A stretch of DNA of 57,953 nucleotides from LCIL01 sp041480845 (GTDB taxonomy: Bacteria; Patescibacteriota; Microgenomatia; UBA8517). Shown one piece after another: positions 1 to 9,090 of this stretch (position 1 is its first letter; the number at the start of each line of letters is the position of its first letter). The position numbers and the translations under genes are program-made. The notes under the pieces were generated by a model. It did no database searches, was not told where the DNA came from, and saw nothing but the letters and a program-made list of their open reading frames with translations. The stretch is taken from positions 1-57,953 of the forward strand of contig JBGPAU010000002.1 in NCBI GenBank assembly GCA_041480845.1, in the 5' to 3' direction.

Positions 1-679
1 AACCCAGTCTTATAACACCCGACCAATCAATACCTTTAAGATGATTTAATTCAGGGTGGTCAAGATTCTTTTTTTCGACTTTATAAGCCTGTTTCCCAGC
101 AATAACTAATGTAATGTTTGCAATTTTACAGGCCTTAATAAGATTCGGGATGTTTTTATTGTAGTTTACATCCCCTACATACAAAGCAAACTTTTTGGGA
201 ACAGTCATTCCATCAATTTCCATTTTCCAACCTTTAATTTCAATTTTTTTGAAAATGGAACGCGGAGCCAGATAAATAACATGCACAATTTTGGGATCAA
301 CACCCAGGAATCTGCAAATATCTTTTTTGGAAGTTTCGGAAATCGTGATAATCGCATCAACATTTTTCTTAATAAGATATTTGTTTATCTGCCAGTTAAG
401 CCACCCTTTAATCCCGGAAGGATAGTGTTCAGGATAAATAAGAGGAATAAGATCATAAATCGTCAGAACAAACTTTGTACCTTTGGGCTTTGAAAAAGGA
501 AGAGAAATATTAAAGGGCTTAAATGAGGTAAGGTGAACCACGTCATATTGATTAAGATCGGTCTTCGAAATATCAACCCCGGGGGTTTTCAAAGCCTTAA
601 GAAGCTCTCTTGTGTATACCCCGATCCCCCTCAAAGCATGCCCGGAGGTTAAGGGTCCTGAATCAATCGCAACCTTCAT
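1..679 (-). CDS. GT4-family glycosyltransferase, 3' part missing
   Basis: The frame opens with ATG at 679 and stays open to the left edge, giving about 226 residues of N-terminal sequence. The start MKVAIDSGPLTSGHALRGIG and the following VYTRELL are typical of GT-B retaining glycosyltransferases of family GT4, which have a glycine-rich loop after the first strand. Further on are a VVHLTSF segment and a YVGDVNYNKNIPNLIKA segment; the latter begins the second Rossmann domain, which carries the donor site. The C-terminal E-x7-E donor motif lies outside the window. Such enzymes are cytoplasmic or membrane-associated and transfer a sugar from a nucleotide donor onto a lipid-linked acceptor; the sugar cannot be told. 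It is the last visible gene of the leftward run that starts at 9065, 15 bases after the GT2 gene. Confidence 0.85.
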   Translation of the reverse strand, partial: MKVAIDSGPLTSGHALRGIGVYTRELLKALKTPGVDISKTDLNQYDVVHLTSFKPFNISLPFSKPKGTKFVLTIYDLIPLIYPEHYPSGIKGWLNWQINKYLIKKNVDAIITISETSKKDICRFLGVDPKIVHVIYLAPRSIFKKIEIKGWKMEIDGMTVPKKFALYVGDVNYNKNIPNLIKACKIANITLVIAGKQAYKVEKKNLDHPELNHLKGIDWSGVIRLG

Positions 680-685
680 GAGTAT

Positions 686-691
686 ATTTTA
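686..691 (-). promoter_or_regulatory. possible -10 box before the GT4 gene
   Basis: TAAAAT on the minus strand ends six bases before the ATG at 679, in a 15-base gap between genes. It has no TGN extension. It could be an internal promoter giving a leaderless message, or simply AT-rich spacer. Confidence 0.3.
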
Positions 692-694
692 CGC

Positions 695-1543
695 TTAAAT
701 TTGCTTAGAAGAAATATATTTAAAATAGGCAATTGGAAAGTGCATGGCCGAAAAGAAACTCCAAAGGAAGCCGTTTCCTCCGTCCAAAAGTCCCAGATAA
801 CGGAAGTATAAGTTACAGAAAGTATACAGGGGCTTAAAAACAGCATATAGGAGAAAATAAAAGACATTTTTAGGAACGTGTTTCTCTTTCAACTCTCGTG
901 CTTGCAAATCGGTATAACGATTTAGTCTTGTTAAATAGCGCTTGAGGGTTGGTGAGTCATGGTGCTCAAGATCATTAACGAGCCAGGCAACTTCTCCATC
1001 AAGTTCCATTTGCTCGTGCACGGATTTTTGGGGAAAGTGTGCTTTTCCTTTTTTAACTAAGCGGATTACCCCGTCAGGATAAACTCCGGCATGAATTAAG
1101 GGCCTGCCTAAAAAAATATTTCTTCTCGGAATAAAGTATCCAACTATTTCACCGGTATCTTTGCCAATCTTTCCGTCTCTTGCTTCAATTAAAGCCTGAT
1201 GACGTTGAAATAGTTTGTTGGGTTTGATGATCGATGACGGGTGATTGATGACCGAAACAATTTCGCGGGCTAGTTCAGGAGTCACAACCTCATCTGCATC
1301 AAGTTGGAGTATCCATTCCCCGGCGGCTTTTTCCAAAGCTATTTGTTTTGTGATATGAAAGATGTCGTGATGGGGCTCGGCAAATACCTTAGCTCCATAT
1401 TTTTTGGCAATCTCAACCGTTTTATCCGTGGAATATTCATCCACCACAACAATTTCACCGGCTATATCTTTTACCGATTCAAGACATCTACCAACATTTA
1501 CTTCCTCATTTCTTGTTGCAATTACTATAGATAATTTCTTCAT
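695..1543 (-). CDS. GT2 glycosyltransferase, WaaE/KdtX-like
   Basis: The 282-residue protein has a GT-A fold: IVIATRNEE near the N-terminus, VVDEYSTD at 33-40 for nucleotide binding, and LDADEVV at 81-87 as the metal-binding DxD. The following PRRNIFLG and a region rich in basic and aromatic residues are characteristic of the WaaE-like branch of GT2, whose members add glucose or heptose in lipopolysaccharide cores; the sugar used here is unknown. The C-terminus has a short hydrophobic stretch (FYFLLYAVFKPLYTF) suggesting membrane contact. The start overlaps the preceding gene by four bases (ATGA), so translation is probably coupled. It is related to the GT2 genes at 23370 and 24097. Confidence 0.88.
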   Translation of the reverse strand: MKKLSIVIATRNEEVNVGRCLESVKDIAGEIVVVDEYSTDKTVEIAKKYGAKVFAEPHHDIFHITKQIALEKAAGEWILQLDADEVVTPELAREIVSVINHPSSIIKPNKLFQRHQALIEARDGKIGKDTGEIVGYFIPRRNIFLGRPLIHAGVYPDGVIRLVKKGKAHFPQKSVHEQMELDGEVAWLVNDLEHHDSPTLKRYLTRLNRYTDLQARELKEKHVPKNVFYFLLYAVFKPLYTFCNLYFRYLGLLDGGNGFLWSFFSAMHFPIAYFKYISSKQI

Positions 1544-3111
1544 TTTAATGGTGTGCCGACTATGTAAAACGCGTTGTTACCGTTGGGGTATTTTATCAGA
1601 TCCTTAACCTTAAACATGTTTATATACTTTAAACCCGTGTAAAAACTCGGTGTCATAATATAAAGTACTTTATCATTAGGGTAGCTTTCTATTATATCCC
1701 AGCCTCCGAATTGATAGTTATCAAACGACAAAACCGTATTATAGCTTTTCGATTCACTTTCATCGTACCGAACACTTGCAAGTAATTCGGGTAAGGGTAC
1801 TTTAAAATAAAAAAGAAAGAATATATAAGGCTGCTGCCTGATTTTATCCATGTAAACCTGAACATAACCCGGATTATCCTTCAGATATTCAACAATTTGC
1901 TTCATTCCATATTGCCATTCTATGGCCTCTTTCTTTGGATACTCCGTAAAGTAATAGTTAAGATAATGGACAGTCTCCCAACTTAAAATTATTATTAAAA
2001 TGCCGGCAACAACAAATCTAATCCAATTTTTCTTGGATAGTAAAATAAGTGTGCCGGCTCCAGATGCCGAGAAAAGTATCACGGGCGGAATCATAAAAAT
2101 TCCCCTTGTCGCACCGGGTTCTACCGTTGAAACTGCTCCCGGAATCGGTGACAGCGCCAGCCAAGAAATAAGTATAAGCAAAGCTTGCCACTTCTTTCGT
2201 AAAACTAACGCAGCAAAACCAACTAGAGAAAGTATTAAGTCGATTTTGTAAAATTCTCCGATAACTTTTACAGAACCTCTTGCGCTTTGGTCTCCGCTTT
2301 GGAATAGGTACAAATATGTAAAATAGCTTTTGTAATTATTTAGCACCATCCCCAATTCACCGCCGTATTTTTTAACTACATCTTCAGAAAATTTGGTTTG
2401 ATTTATCCTGGCAAACCCCAAAATCCGAGGTTCTTTTATTATCAAACCCGCAAACAGTAAAACTACTAAGATCGACCAAATCATAATTTTTTTATTTTCA
2501 ATCAACTTCCTAAAATGAATTAAACAGAGAAGAAAAACTACCGGAGGAACTACGACTTTTGCCGAATGATACGAGAAAAAACTTAAACCCCAAAATACAA
2601 AAGACAGCGGAATCAGCCAATTATTTTTTCTAATCCCTATAAAAAAGACTGCTAAACCGGCTAAAAAGAAAAACAACGCAAAATTTGCCTCCCATAGACC
2701 TCTTGAAAAGTGGATCGCGTACGGAGAAACCGCCAAAAATAGTCCAGATAAAAGACCAGCCAAGTCGCTTTTTAAAAGCTCTTTTGCCAGAAAATAAATC
2801 GCAAAAACCGCGAGTACTCCGACCATTGCACTACCGGAGCGGGTCGAAAAATCCGAAAGTCCAAATATTTTTATGACAGCCGCAGTCAAATAAATATGAA
2901 CAGGGTGTTTATCATCACCGAAAGACTTGAAAACCAGTGGAAATTTGTTTCCATATTCATCTGCTCCCCAATTTGCAATTGTATAGGCGTTATAACCGGC
3001 GGCAATCTCATCCCAATTAAGCGAAGGCGGAATTTTATCCAGTTTGTAAAACCTTAAAATCGCAGCCAATATCAAAATCACAACCAAAACAATGAGTTTT
3101 AATTTTTTCAT
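1540..3111 (-). CDS. GT-C mannosyltransferase-like membrane protein (ArnT/PMT type), clade A
   Basis: The 523-residue protein has about ten to twelve hydrophobic helices. After the first helix comes NWDEIAAGYNAYTI; the D34-E35 pair sits where GT39/GT83 enzymes hold the catalytic acidic residues on the first outer loop. It is followed by DEYGNKFPL and a SFGDDKHP stretch. The family (Pmt, ArnT and relatives) takes sugars from polyprenyl-phosphate on the outer face of the membrane and puts them on protein or lipid. A C-terminal soluble part includes EAIEWQYGMKQIVEYLK, shared with the next two genes and with the gene at the right edge. The stop abuts the end of the upstream gene and the 3' end overlaps the GT2 start by four bases. 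Donor and acceptor are unknown. Confidence 0.85.
   Translation of the reverse strand: MKKLKLIVLVVILILAAILRFYKLDKIPPSLNWDEIAAGYNAYTIANWGADEYGNKFPLVFKSFGDDKHPVHIYLTAAVIKIFGLSDFSTRSGSAMVGVLAVFAIYFLAKELLKSDLAGLLSGLFLAVSPYAIHFSRGLWEANFALFFFLAGLAVFFIGIRKNNWLIPLSFVFWGLSFFSYHSAKVVVPPVVFLLCLIHFRKLIENKKIMIWSILVVLLFAGLIIKEPRILGFARINQTKFSEDVVKKYGGELGMVLNNYKSYFTYLYLFQSGDQSARGSVKVIGEFYKIDLILSLVGFAALVLRKKWQALLILISWLALSPIPGAVSTVEPGATRGIFMIPPVILFSASGAGTLILLSKKNWIRFVVAGILIIILSWETVHYLNYYFTEYPKKEAIEWQYGMKQIVEYLKDNPGYVQVYMDKIRQQPYIFFLFYFKVPLPELLASVRYDESESKSYNTVLSFDNYQFGGWDIIESYPNDKVLYIMTPSFYTGLKYINMFKVKDLIKYPNGNNAFYIVGTPLK
2175..2193 (+). repeat. short hairpin repeat copy inside a GT-C gene (antisense)
   Basis: TAAGCAAAGCTTGCCACTT on the plus strand differs at one base of 19 from the intergenic copy at 41249-41267, read on the minus strand. 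Inside it AAGC-AAA-GCTT can form a four-base-pair stem. Here it lies within a minus-strand gene, where its complement encodes part of a KWQALL segment, so it may be coincidence or an in-frame copy. Confidence 0.45.
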
Positions 3112-4470
3112 CTATTTGAATTGAAATCCGTTAAACGATGCAACCTTTGAAAATCCCCAATCGTTAACGGGGTTAAGCTTTACCTCTTGCCTAAATTTTT
3201 CAGGAGGATATTTAAGGTAGTAAAGAGCAAAAATATACGGCTGGGCATATTTATCGGTAACCTCTCCGCTTTTTTGTTTCGCAAAAATTTCTTTATATTG
3301 GTATTGCCAATCGGTAGCCGTCTCAGCAGAATATTTAGTCATAAAATCAACCATATAATTCTCAAAAGACAGGTAATAAGCCGCAATCACAACTAAAAGG
3401 ATAACCGCGCTAAATTTTTTTACATTTTCTCTCAAAAACCCAATACCCAAGGCAGACAACATAGCAAATGATGGAGCCGCAAGAAGTGCCCTTAACGCAT
3501 GTGGGGATTCTTTTGTCAATGCCGCGGGGATTGGGGCAATCAAGAGTGTCGCCAGAGGCAAAAAGTAAAGAATTTTTTTACTTTTGATAATCACAACCAG
3601 ACCAAGAAGGATTAAAGGTATTTCAAACAAATAAAGCTGTCCGTGTCCGGGAATTTGACTGCGCGGATTGGTGTCCCCTTTTAGGAATAAAAAGTTGGGA
3701 TCAAAATGAGAATAATAGTTTTTTATAAAACCTAATTCACTTGCGACCTCAACTTGTGCAAAACGTACCCCTCCTGCGTCATATTTATAAAGTCTATAAA
3801 CAGGAATTAAACTCAGAATAAAGAAGAGCAAAGATACGACGACCAATATCCAATTTTTCTTTAGACTAGCAAGGTCGTGAAATTTATACAAAAACAGAAG
3901 AACCAACCATATGGGGATAATTATCCGGAAAGAGTTATAGCTGTAAAAAGATAATATGAAACTTAACATTGCCATTAACAATAAATATCTGCTTTTATCC
4001 AAAAGAAGAAATAGATACGTTCCAAGTAAAAAGAAAAATAGTCCTGCAGTGGCCTCATATCCGGTTCTTGAGAATATAAAAAACCATGGCGAGAAACTGA
4101 GAATAAAACTTGCCAGAACTGCCACACTCTTCTTGTCTGTAATCTTCCTGACTAGCAGGTAAACAATAATTAGCGTCCCTAAAGAATATATAACTGCGGG
4201 AAGCCTGACAGCGTATTCATTAAGACCTATTGCCTTAACAAATACTGCCACCGAATAAATATAAACCGGGAGTTTAAACTCTCCGAAGGCGCGGAAATGT
4301 AGAGGTAACTTTACCCCCCATTCATCTTTCAGATCGGTTGCAATCGAATATGCGTTATAACCAATTGAGGCTTCATCCCAATAAGCTGACGCAGGTATTT
4401 CGGCTATTTTATAAATCCGCGAAACTAAAAAAATAATTAATACAAAGGCAAAGATTATTCTATTTCGCAT
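3112..4470 (-). CDS. GT-C mannosyltransferase-like membrane protein (ArnT/PMT type), clade A
   Basis: From ATG at 4470 the protein is 452 residues (MRNRIIFAFV). This start is preferred to the one at 4503 because it puts the first helix at the N-terminus and gives the 11-base overlap with the preceding gene that recurs in this region. W31-D32-E33 in YWDEASIGYNAYSI is the first-loop acidic pair of the GT39/GT83 class, followed by DEWGVKLPLHFRAFGEF. A late segment ATDWQYQYKEIF matches the clade. The protein is shorter than its neighbours at the C-terminus. The likely role is transfer of a sugar from polyprenyl phosphate outside the cytoplasmic membrane; specificity is not visible. Confidence 0.83.
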   Translation of the reverse strand: MRNRIIFAFVLIIFLVSRIYKIAEIPASAYWDEASIGYNAYSIATDLKDEWGVKLPLHFRAFGEFKLPVYIYSVAVFVKAIGLNEYAVRLPAVIYSLGTLIIVYLLVRKITDKKSVAVLASFILSFSPWFFIFSRTGYEATAGLFFFLLGTYLFLLLDKSRYLLLMAMLSFILSFYSYNSFRIIIPIWLVLLFLYKFHDLASLKKNWILVVVSLLFFILSLIPVYRLYKYDAGGVRFAQVEVASELGFIKNYYSHFDPNFLFLKGDTNPRSQIPGHGQLYLFEIPLILLGLVVIIKSKKILYFLPLATLLIAPIPAALTKESPHALRALLAAPSFAMLSALGIGFLRENVKKFSAVILLVVIAAYYLSFENYMVDFMTKYSAETATDWQYQYKEIFAKQKSGEVTDKYAQPYIFALYYLKYPPEKFRQEVKLNPVNDWGFSKVASFNGFQFK

Positions 4471-6121
4471 TTTTTTCGACAATATCAAATGCTCTATTCC
4501 CATTCAGGAAATCAACTGTCAAAAGTCTTGGTAAACCGTCGGGAAAATCTCCGGATTTACCTATAAACAAAATTTTCTTTCCGGGATTCGCGTTAACGAT
4601 ATCTTGATAATGGGTTCCGTTATCCCCCAAGTCCGGAAAATAAAACTTGTCAAACTTTAAAACCCATATCCATTGATTAGCCTCAAAACGGTCAAGACTC
4701 GGATCTTTCTGATAACTTCCAGGGTCCCAGTTCAGGAAAAAAAGAGTAAACATATGCGGTTCCCCATAAGTTCTGCTAAAGACTATTAGGTCATAATCCG
4801 CGTAATGCCCCTTTATATATGAAACTACCTGTTTGTAGCCGTATTGCCAATCGCGAGAATAAAGCTTTGGGTAAATATTGTAGAAATTATTTATATACCC
4901 TTTAAAACTAACTGCCAGAGCTATTACCGAAATACCCGCCACGATCCAACAGAGAATTTTCTTCCGACTTAGCATTTTAAATATTTCGTAAATACCCAGT
5001 GCAGTAAATATCTGATAAGGAATTACCGCCAGGAGGGTTCTTAGAGCATTGGGAATACTATCAACTGTTGCCGATACCGGAATGAAAGCCAGGAAAAGCC
5101 AGGAGATAAGAAGCCATCTCCATTTATTTTTCTTTCTAAAAAGAAAATATAAACCGATTAATATAAACGGCGCCTGAATAGCATAAAGTTCTCCAATCTC
5201 CTGAACATGTTGTTGTTTATGTCCCGCGCCGTTAATAAAAAGGAAATCCGGCGTAAAGTGACTAAGATAATTTCCTGCAAATACATACACAAAATGAGTT
5301 ACCTTGTTATGAATTAAACGGGGCAATGGTTCGGGAAGATTGGTACTACCTCTTGCTTCGTTAATCCTTAAGGTAAAACCGAGATCGTCCGTAATACTTA
5401 CCAGTTTAAGTCTGGCTGTAGCTTCCCCGCTTATTAAGAAAGCGACAAGAGGTATCATCGATAAAGAAAAAACCAAAAGACCCAGTATAACTATCCTAGT
5501 ATTTTTAAATATATCTTTTCTGTAAATCAGCAAAAGTGTAACTAAAAATAGCGGTGTAAAAACCCGGATGGCATTGTATGTATATATCGAAATGATAAAA
5601 GGAATGGTCGAAACTAACCAATATTTTTTGTCGGTGAACCCCTTAACAAAAAACCATATACCAAGAGTCACCCAAAAAACCGAAAATGAGGACTCAAACG
5701 ATGCCCTAGTCAGTTGTATATGCCAGGGGGAAATCGCCAGAAGAAAAGAGGATAGTAGAGCTATCCACTCATTCTTAAATAACTCTTTGGCCAGGAAATA
5801 AAGCAGCAATATTGTTAACGTGCCGTAAATAACTGGTGTGATTCTTACTCCAAACTCATTAAGGCCAAAGATAGCAACTCCCGGAATCGAGGCATATATC
5901 TGCGCAGGAAGTTTATATTCGCCATAAGATTTAAAATGTACAGGCAATAGCTTCCCCCACTCATCCCTGCCGGTTTTAAGAATAGAAAAAGCGTTATAGC
6001 CAATTGAGACCTCATCCCAATTAAGTGAGGGCGGATCCTGGGTAACCTTGTAGAACCTTAAAGTAAAGGCAACACCTACAATCAAAATTACAAGAATAAT
6101 TCTAAAAAGTCGATTTCCCAT
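4460..6121 (-). CDS. GT-C mannosyltransferase-like membrane protein (ArnT/PMT type), clade A
   Basis: This is a 553-residue protein with many hydrophobic helices. NWDEVSIGYNAFSI at 34-47 holds the D36-E37 pair, followed by DEWGKLLPVHFKSYGEY. A long loop in the middle (around residues 235-300) separates two helix bundles, and the C-terminal soluble part begins with SRDWQYGYKQVVSYIKG. It is the longest of the three clade A paralogs that lie head to tail here, which suggests local duplication followed by divergence to different acceptors or sugars (inference). Its 3' end overlaps the next start by 11 bases, and a 27-base gap separates it from the gene upstream. Confidence 0.85.
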   Translation of the reverse strand: MGNRLFRIILVILIVGVAFTLRFYKVTQDPPSLNWDEVSIGYNAFSILKTGRDEWGKLLPVHFKSYGEYKLPAQIYASIPGVAIFGLNEFGVRITPVIYGTLTILLLYFLAKELFKNEWIALLSSFLLAISPWHIQLTRASFESSFSVFWVTLGIWFFVKGFTDKKYWLVSTIPFIISIYTYNAIRVFTPLFLVTLLLIYRKDIFKNTRIVILGLLVFSLSMIPLVAFLISGEATARLKLVSITDDLGFTLRINEARGSTNLPEPLPRLIHNKVTHFVYVFAGNYLSHFTPDFLFINGAGHKQQHVQEIGELYAIQAPFILIGLYFLFRKKNKWRWLLISWLFLAFIPVSATVDSIPNALRTLLAVIPYQIFTALGIYEIFKMLSRKKILCWIVAGISVIALAVSFKGYINNFYNIYPKLYSRDWQYGYKQVVSYIKGHYADYDLIVFSRTYGEPHMFTLFFLNWDPGSYQKDPSLDRFEANQWIWVLKFDKFYFPDLGDNGTHYQDIVNANPGKKILFIGKSGDFPDGLPRLLTVDFLNGNRAFDIVEKNAK

Positions 6122-6148
6122 TTCTATATGTAAAAAAAACTCCCCTAC

Positions 6149-7663
6149 CTAAAACGTTCCCGGTGTATAAATCAGGGGTAGTTTCCCCCAATTTTCAAGA
6201 ATAAAAAACATCGATCTGCGATTTAATATAGCCAAAACGACCAACATGGCAACGACTCCTACATACCACACCTTTTTAAATTTATCCGACTTTTGTGTAA
6301 GTGCCCAAAAGGCTCCCATAGCTACAAATAACAAAAACATTACCCTATATAGCATGAATGGCTGGATTTTTTGGAACACACCATAACCCCAATAGAAACT
6401 ACTGGAAACAAAAACGAAAAAGGTTAAAAGAATCGAGACGAAAGTGGGCTTAATGGCAAGATCATAGAGAAAAACTGCTATTGCAATTGCCATAAAGGGA
6501 ATAAGCGGAATGAAATACCAGGGATAATTTGCTCCCACAAGTGCAAGCGCTGAAAAAAGCCCCGCAACAACGGGGACAGTAATCGGCAGATACTCTTTTT
6601 TTCTGGGAATCACAAGTAGTGCAATAAATCCTCCTATCCACCAGCCATCCAATGGGAAATTGTAAATACTGACTCTGAAAAAAGTAACCAGCAAATTAAT
6701 CGAACCTATGAATTCTCTGCTTCCCTGTAGCAGCAGAATATCCGCAAATAACTTTGGCGAAAGATAAAAACCCCAAGCAAAATATAAAATTCCGATGAAA
6801 AAGGCCGGTACTGCGTAAATTAAAATTTGCTTAAACTTAAATTTCCAAAGGTAAAGAAGAATAATGCTGCCCAATATAAATATCCAGCCGGTAAGTTTTG
6901 TTAACGCTGTCAGTCCCCCGACGATACCTGCCAAAAGAACCAATATTCTAAATAATTTGTCTGCTTTCTTACTTACCAACCTGTTCCTAGCCAGAATAAA
7001 AAGAATTATCCCGGAAAGAACCAGCGGTGAGACCACATTTTCCAAAAGTGCGTACCTGCTCAAAAGCACATACGAAGGAACGGTAGCGTAGACGGTTGAA
7101 GCAATAATCCCTACCAGAGGTTTTTTGGTAATTAAAAATGCCAGAACAAATATAAGTATCTGAGTAACTATCGCCAAGGTAATTGCAGACTGTCTTAAAT
7201 CGTAGTTATTAACATCTGCAAAAGTTTTTGCGTTCTTTGATACTCCCAGGCTAAGAATAAAGGCACCAAAGGGCGGGTGTTCAAGAGATGGCTGCACAAG
7301 TTGTGTTTGAGATAAACCTCTCCCAAAATCGAATTCAGCGACTGCAATTGCCGGCTTTGGGAATGAATGAAAGTTTGTAAATGAAGGTTTTGCATCATTG
7401 ACCGCGATATTAAACCCGTCGACTCTTCCGCCAGCCCCAAATGCTTTTGAGTCAGTGGTGTAAGTACTAAGAATCGACCAGGCAGCGGGTATCCCTGTAC
7501 TTCGAAGGCTAAGGCCATTCCAAACATGGGTATGCTCATCCAAGATGATATATGGATCTGGTATTACATTATAGCCGGGAGTACGCAGACTTCTTCCCAA
7601 AATCAAAGTGAGTAAAAGAAGAACAATCCAAAAAACAGTCTTTACTAAAGATTTATTTATCAT
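6149..7663 (-). CDS. GT-C-like membrane protein, divergent ArnT/PMT-like branch
   Basis: The 504-residue integral membrane protein has an N-terminal helix followed by a long first outer loop. The acidic pair is D42-E43 in IILDEHTHVWNGLSL. The loop is extended by about 60 residues and carries LVQPSLEHPPFGAFILSLG, the H-P-P motif often seen in bacterial PMT_2 proteins. The loop is much longer than in the clade A neighbours, so it probably serves a different acceptor. The start ATG overlaps the stop of the upstream gene by 11 bases. A GT-C glycosyltransferase role is inferred from fold and context. Confidence 0.78.
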   Translation of the reverse strand: MINKSLVKTVFWIVLLLLTLILGRSLRTPGYNVIPDPYIILDEHTHVWNGLSLRSTGIPAAWSILSTYTTDSKAFGAGGRVDGFNIAVNDAKPSFTNFHSFPKPAIAVAEFDFGRGLSQTQLVQPSLEHPPFGAFILSLGVSKNAKTFADVNNYDLRQSAITLAIVTQILIFVLAFLITKKPLVGIIASTVYATVPSYVLLSRYALLENVVSPLVLSGIILFILARNRLVSKKADKLFRILVLLAGIVGGLTALTKLTGWIFILGSIILLYLWKFKFKQILIYAVPAFFIGILYFAWGFYLSPKLFADILLLQGSREFIGSINLLVTFFRVSIYNFPLDGWWIGGFIALLVIPRKKEYLPITVPVVAGLFSALALVGANYPWYFIPLIPFMAIAIAVFLYDLAIKPTFVSILLTFFVFVSSSFYWGYGVFQKIQPFMLYRVMFLLFVAMGAFWALTQKSDKFKKVWYVGVVAMLVVLAILNRRSMFFILENWGKLPLIYTPGTF

Positions 7664-9065
7664 CTATCCTCACATTTCCGTAGACCTTGGGAAATTTTCC
7701 ATATTGGCTAATAACCAAGTTGGGATCGATTTTTGCATAAACAGGATATGCATATTCAATATTGTCAATTTTGGTCGACAAAACAATTGTCTTACTTTTG
7801 CCCTGATTTGCTATTGCCAGCAGAGATACGTTTTTGGCTTCAACCGACCAAAAAGATGCGAATTTATTTGGCGCTAAAAAGTATACCCGCTGCAGTACAA
7901 AAATAAGCTGAATAAGAATTAGGGCTGTTGATAAAATAATTAATTTTCGCGGAAGATTGGACAGTGCATACGAAGTTAGAAGAATAAAAGGGGGAAGCAT
8001 CAATGCATTTCTTAACCCATGGGCATCATTAATAAACATCGTGGCAAGAGGAGTTATTAATATCCAGGCAACTATTAATGCCAAAGTTTTCTTTTCTTTT
8101 TTCCACAGGTTTAATACACCGATAAATAAAAGCGGCAACTCAACTAAATAAAGCATCCCCCATTCTCCGGGATTGTGTCGAGGATTACCGTCTCCTCTTA
8201 TATACAAAAAATTGATAGAAAGATTTTCCGTATAATTGTCCAGAAGAGTGCGAAAATATTGTAATGGTTTATTGTAAAAAACAGGTTTTAATATTGCCGG
8301 GAGGGTTGAATCGGTTCTTTCCTCGTTAACCAGCTGGATTATTTTCTGCTGCATATTATTATCAGAAAAAATGTTTATACTCAAAAACCTCTCCTCGCTA
8401 AGCCCCTTAAAAGTTTCTCTTACCGCCAAACCCCCAAAAAGTGCAAGAATAATGATAGAGCCAACAAAAAATTTATTTTTTATAATCTTTTTTATTCCTC
8501 CATACCAAAGGAGAATAAAAAATATAAAAGGCAGAGTAAGTTTAAAAGTCGGGTATGTAAAAATAGCCACCCCCCATGAAATAGCCCAAGGTATATACTT
8601 TTCGTAAACGTAGACGGTAATGCCTAAAAGTGCCAAAAATAAGGCAAAATGAGCTTCAAAGCCTCCTCTCGCAAGATATATATCCCAAAGAGAAACGGAT
8701 GCTATAAAACTTGCAACAAACCCGATTTTCTCGCTAAATAATTTCTTCCCCAGAAAATATATTAAAATTATAATTCCCAAGGAAGAAAGTAAAGATAAAC
8801 TTCTTACTCCTAACTCCGTTGGGCCAAAGAGGTAAACAAAAGGGATTGAAGCGTAAATATACCCGCCGGGCCGCCCGGCACCCATTTTAAAAGTTAAAGG
8901 AAATGCCTGACCTGTGGCATCTTTGCCGGTTTTAAGAATCGAATAGGTGTCATAAACCATGGTCAGCTCATCGCCATACATCGGCATAGCAGTAATTCTA
9001 TAAACGCGAAGCAAAAAACCCAGCATTACTATTCCAAAAAGAATCAGAATGGATTTACGGAACAT
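7653..9065 (-). CDS. GT-C mannosyltransferase-like membrane protein (ArnT/PMT type)
   Basis: From ATG at 9065 the protein has 470 residues and starts directly with a hydrophobic helix (MFRKSILILFGIVMLGFLLR). A longer frame to 9143 is rejected because it would run into the divergent gene and add a polar, low-complexity N-terminus. D32-E33 in MYGDELTMVYDTYSI is the first-loop acidic pair, and LTFKMGAGRPGGYIYASIPF replaces the usual FGE stretch. It is the first gene of the leftward run that continues to base 1. Its start lies 25 bases from the start of the divergent gene at 9091. No -10 box for it is obvious in that short gap. Confidence 0.83.
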   Translation of the reverse strand: MFRKSILILFGIVMLGFLLRVYRITAMPMYGDELTMVYDTYSILKTGKDATGQAFPLTFKMGAGRPGGYIYASIPFVYLFGPTELGVRSLSLLSSLGIIILIYFLGKKLFSEKIGFVASFIASVSLWDIYLARGGFEAHFALFLALLGITVYVYEKYIPWAISWGVAIFTYPTFKLTLPFIFFILLWYGGIKKIIKNKFFVGSIIILALFGGLAVRETFKGLSEERFLSINIFSDNNMQQKIIQLVNEERTDSTLPAILKPVFYNKPLQYFRTLLDNYTENLSINFLYIRGDGNPRHNPGEWGMLYLVELPLLFIGVLNLWKKEKKTLALIVAWILITPLATMFINDAHGLRNALMLPPFILLTSYALSNLPRKLIILSTALILIQLIFVLQRVYFLAPNKFASFWSVEAKNVSLLAIANQGKSKTIVLSTKIDNIEYAYPVYAKIDPNLVISQYGKFPKVYGNVRIDDK

Positions 9066-9073
9066 ATAACCAT

Positions 9074-9079
9074 TATAAT
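9074..9079 (+). promoter_or_regulatory. -10 box for the plus-strand gene at 9091
   Basis: A perfect TATAAT lies in the 25-base divergent gap, ending 11 bases before the ATG at 9091. No good -35 hexamer stands 16-18 bases upstream. The predicted transcript would start within a few bases of the ATG, leaving no room for a ribosome-binding site. Confidence 0.55.
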
Positions 9080-9090
9080 TCAATTTAGTT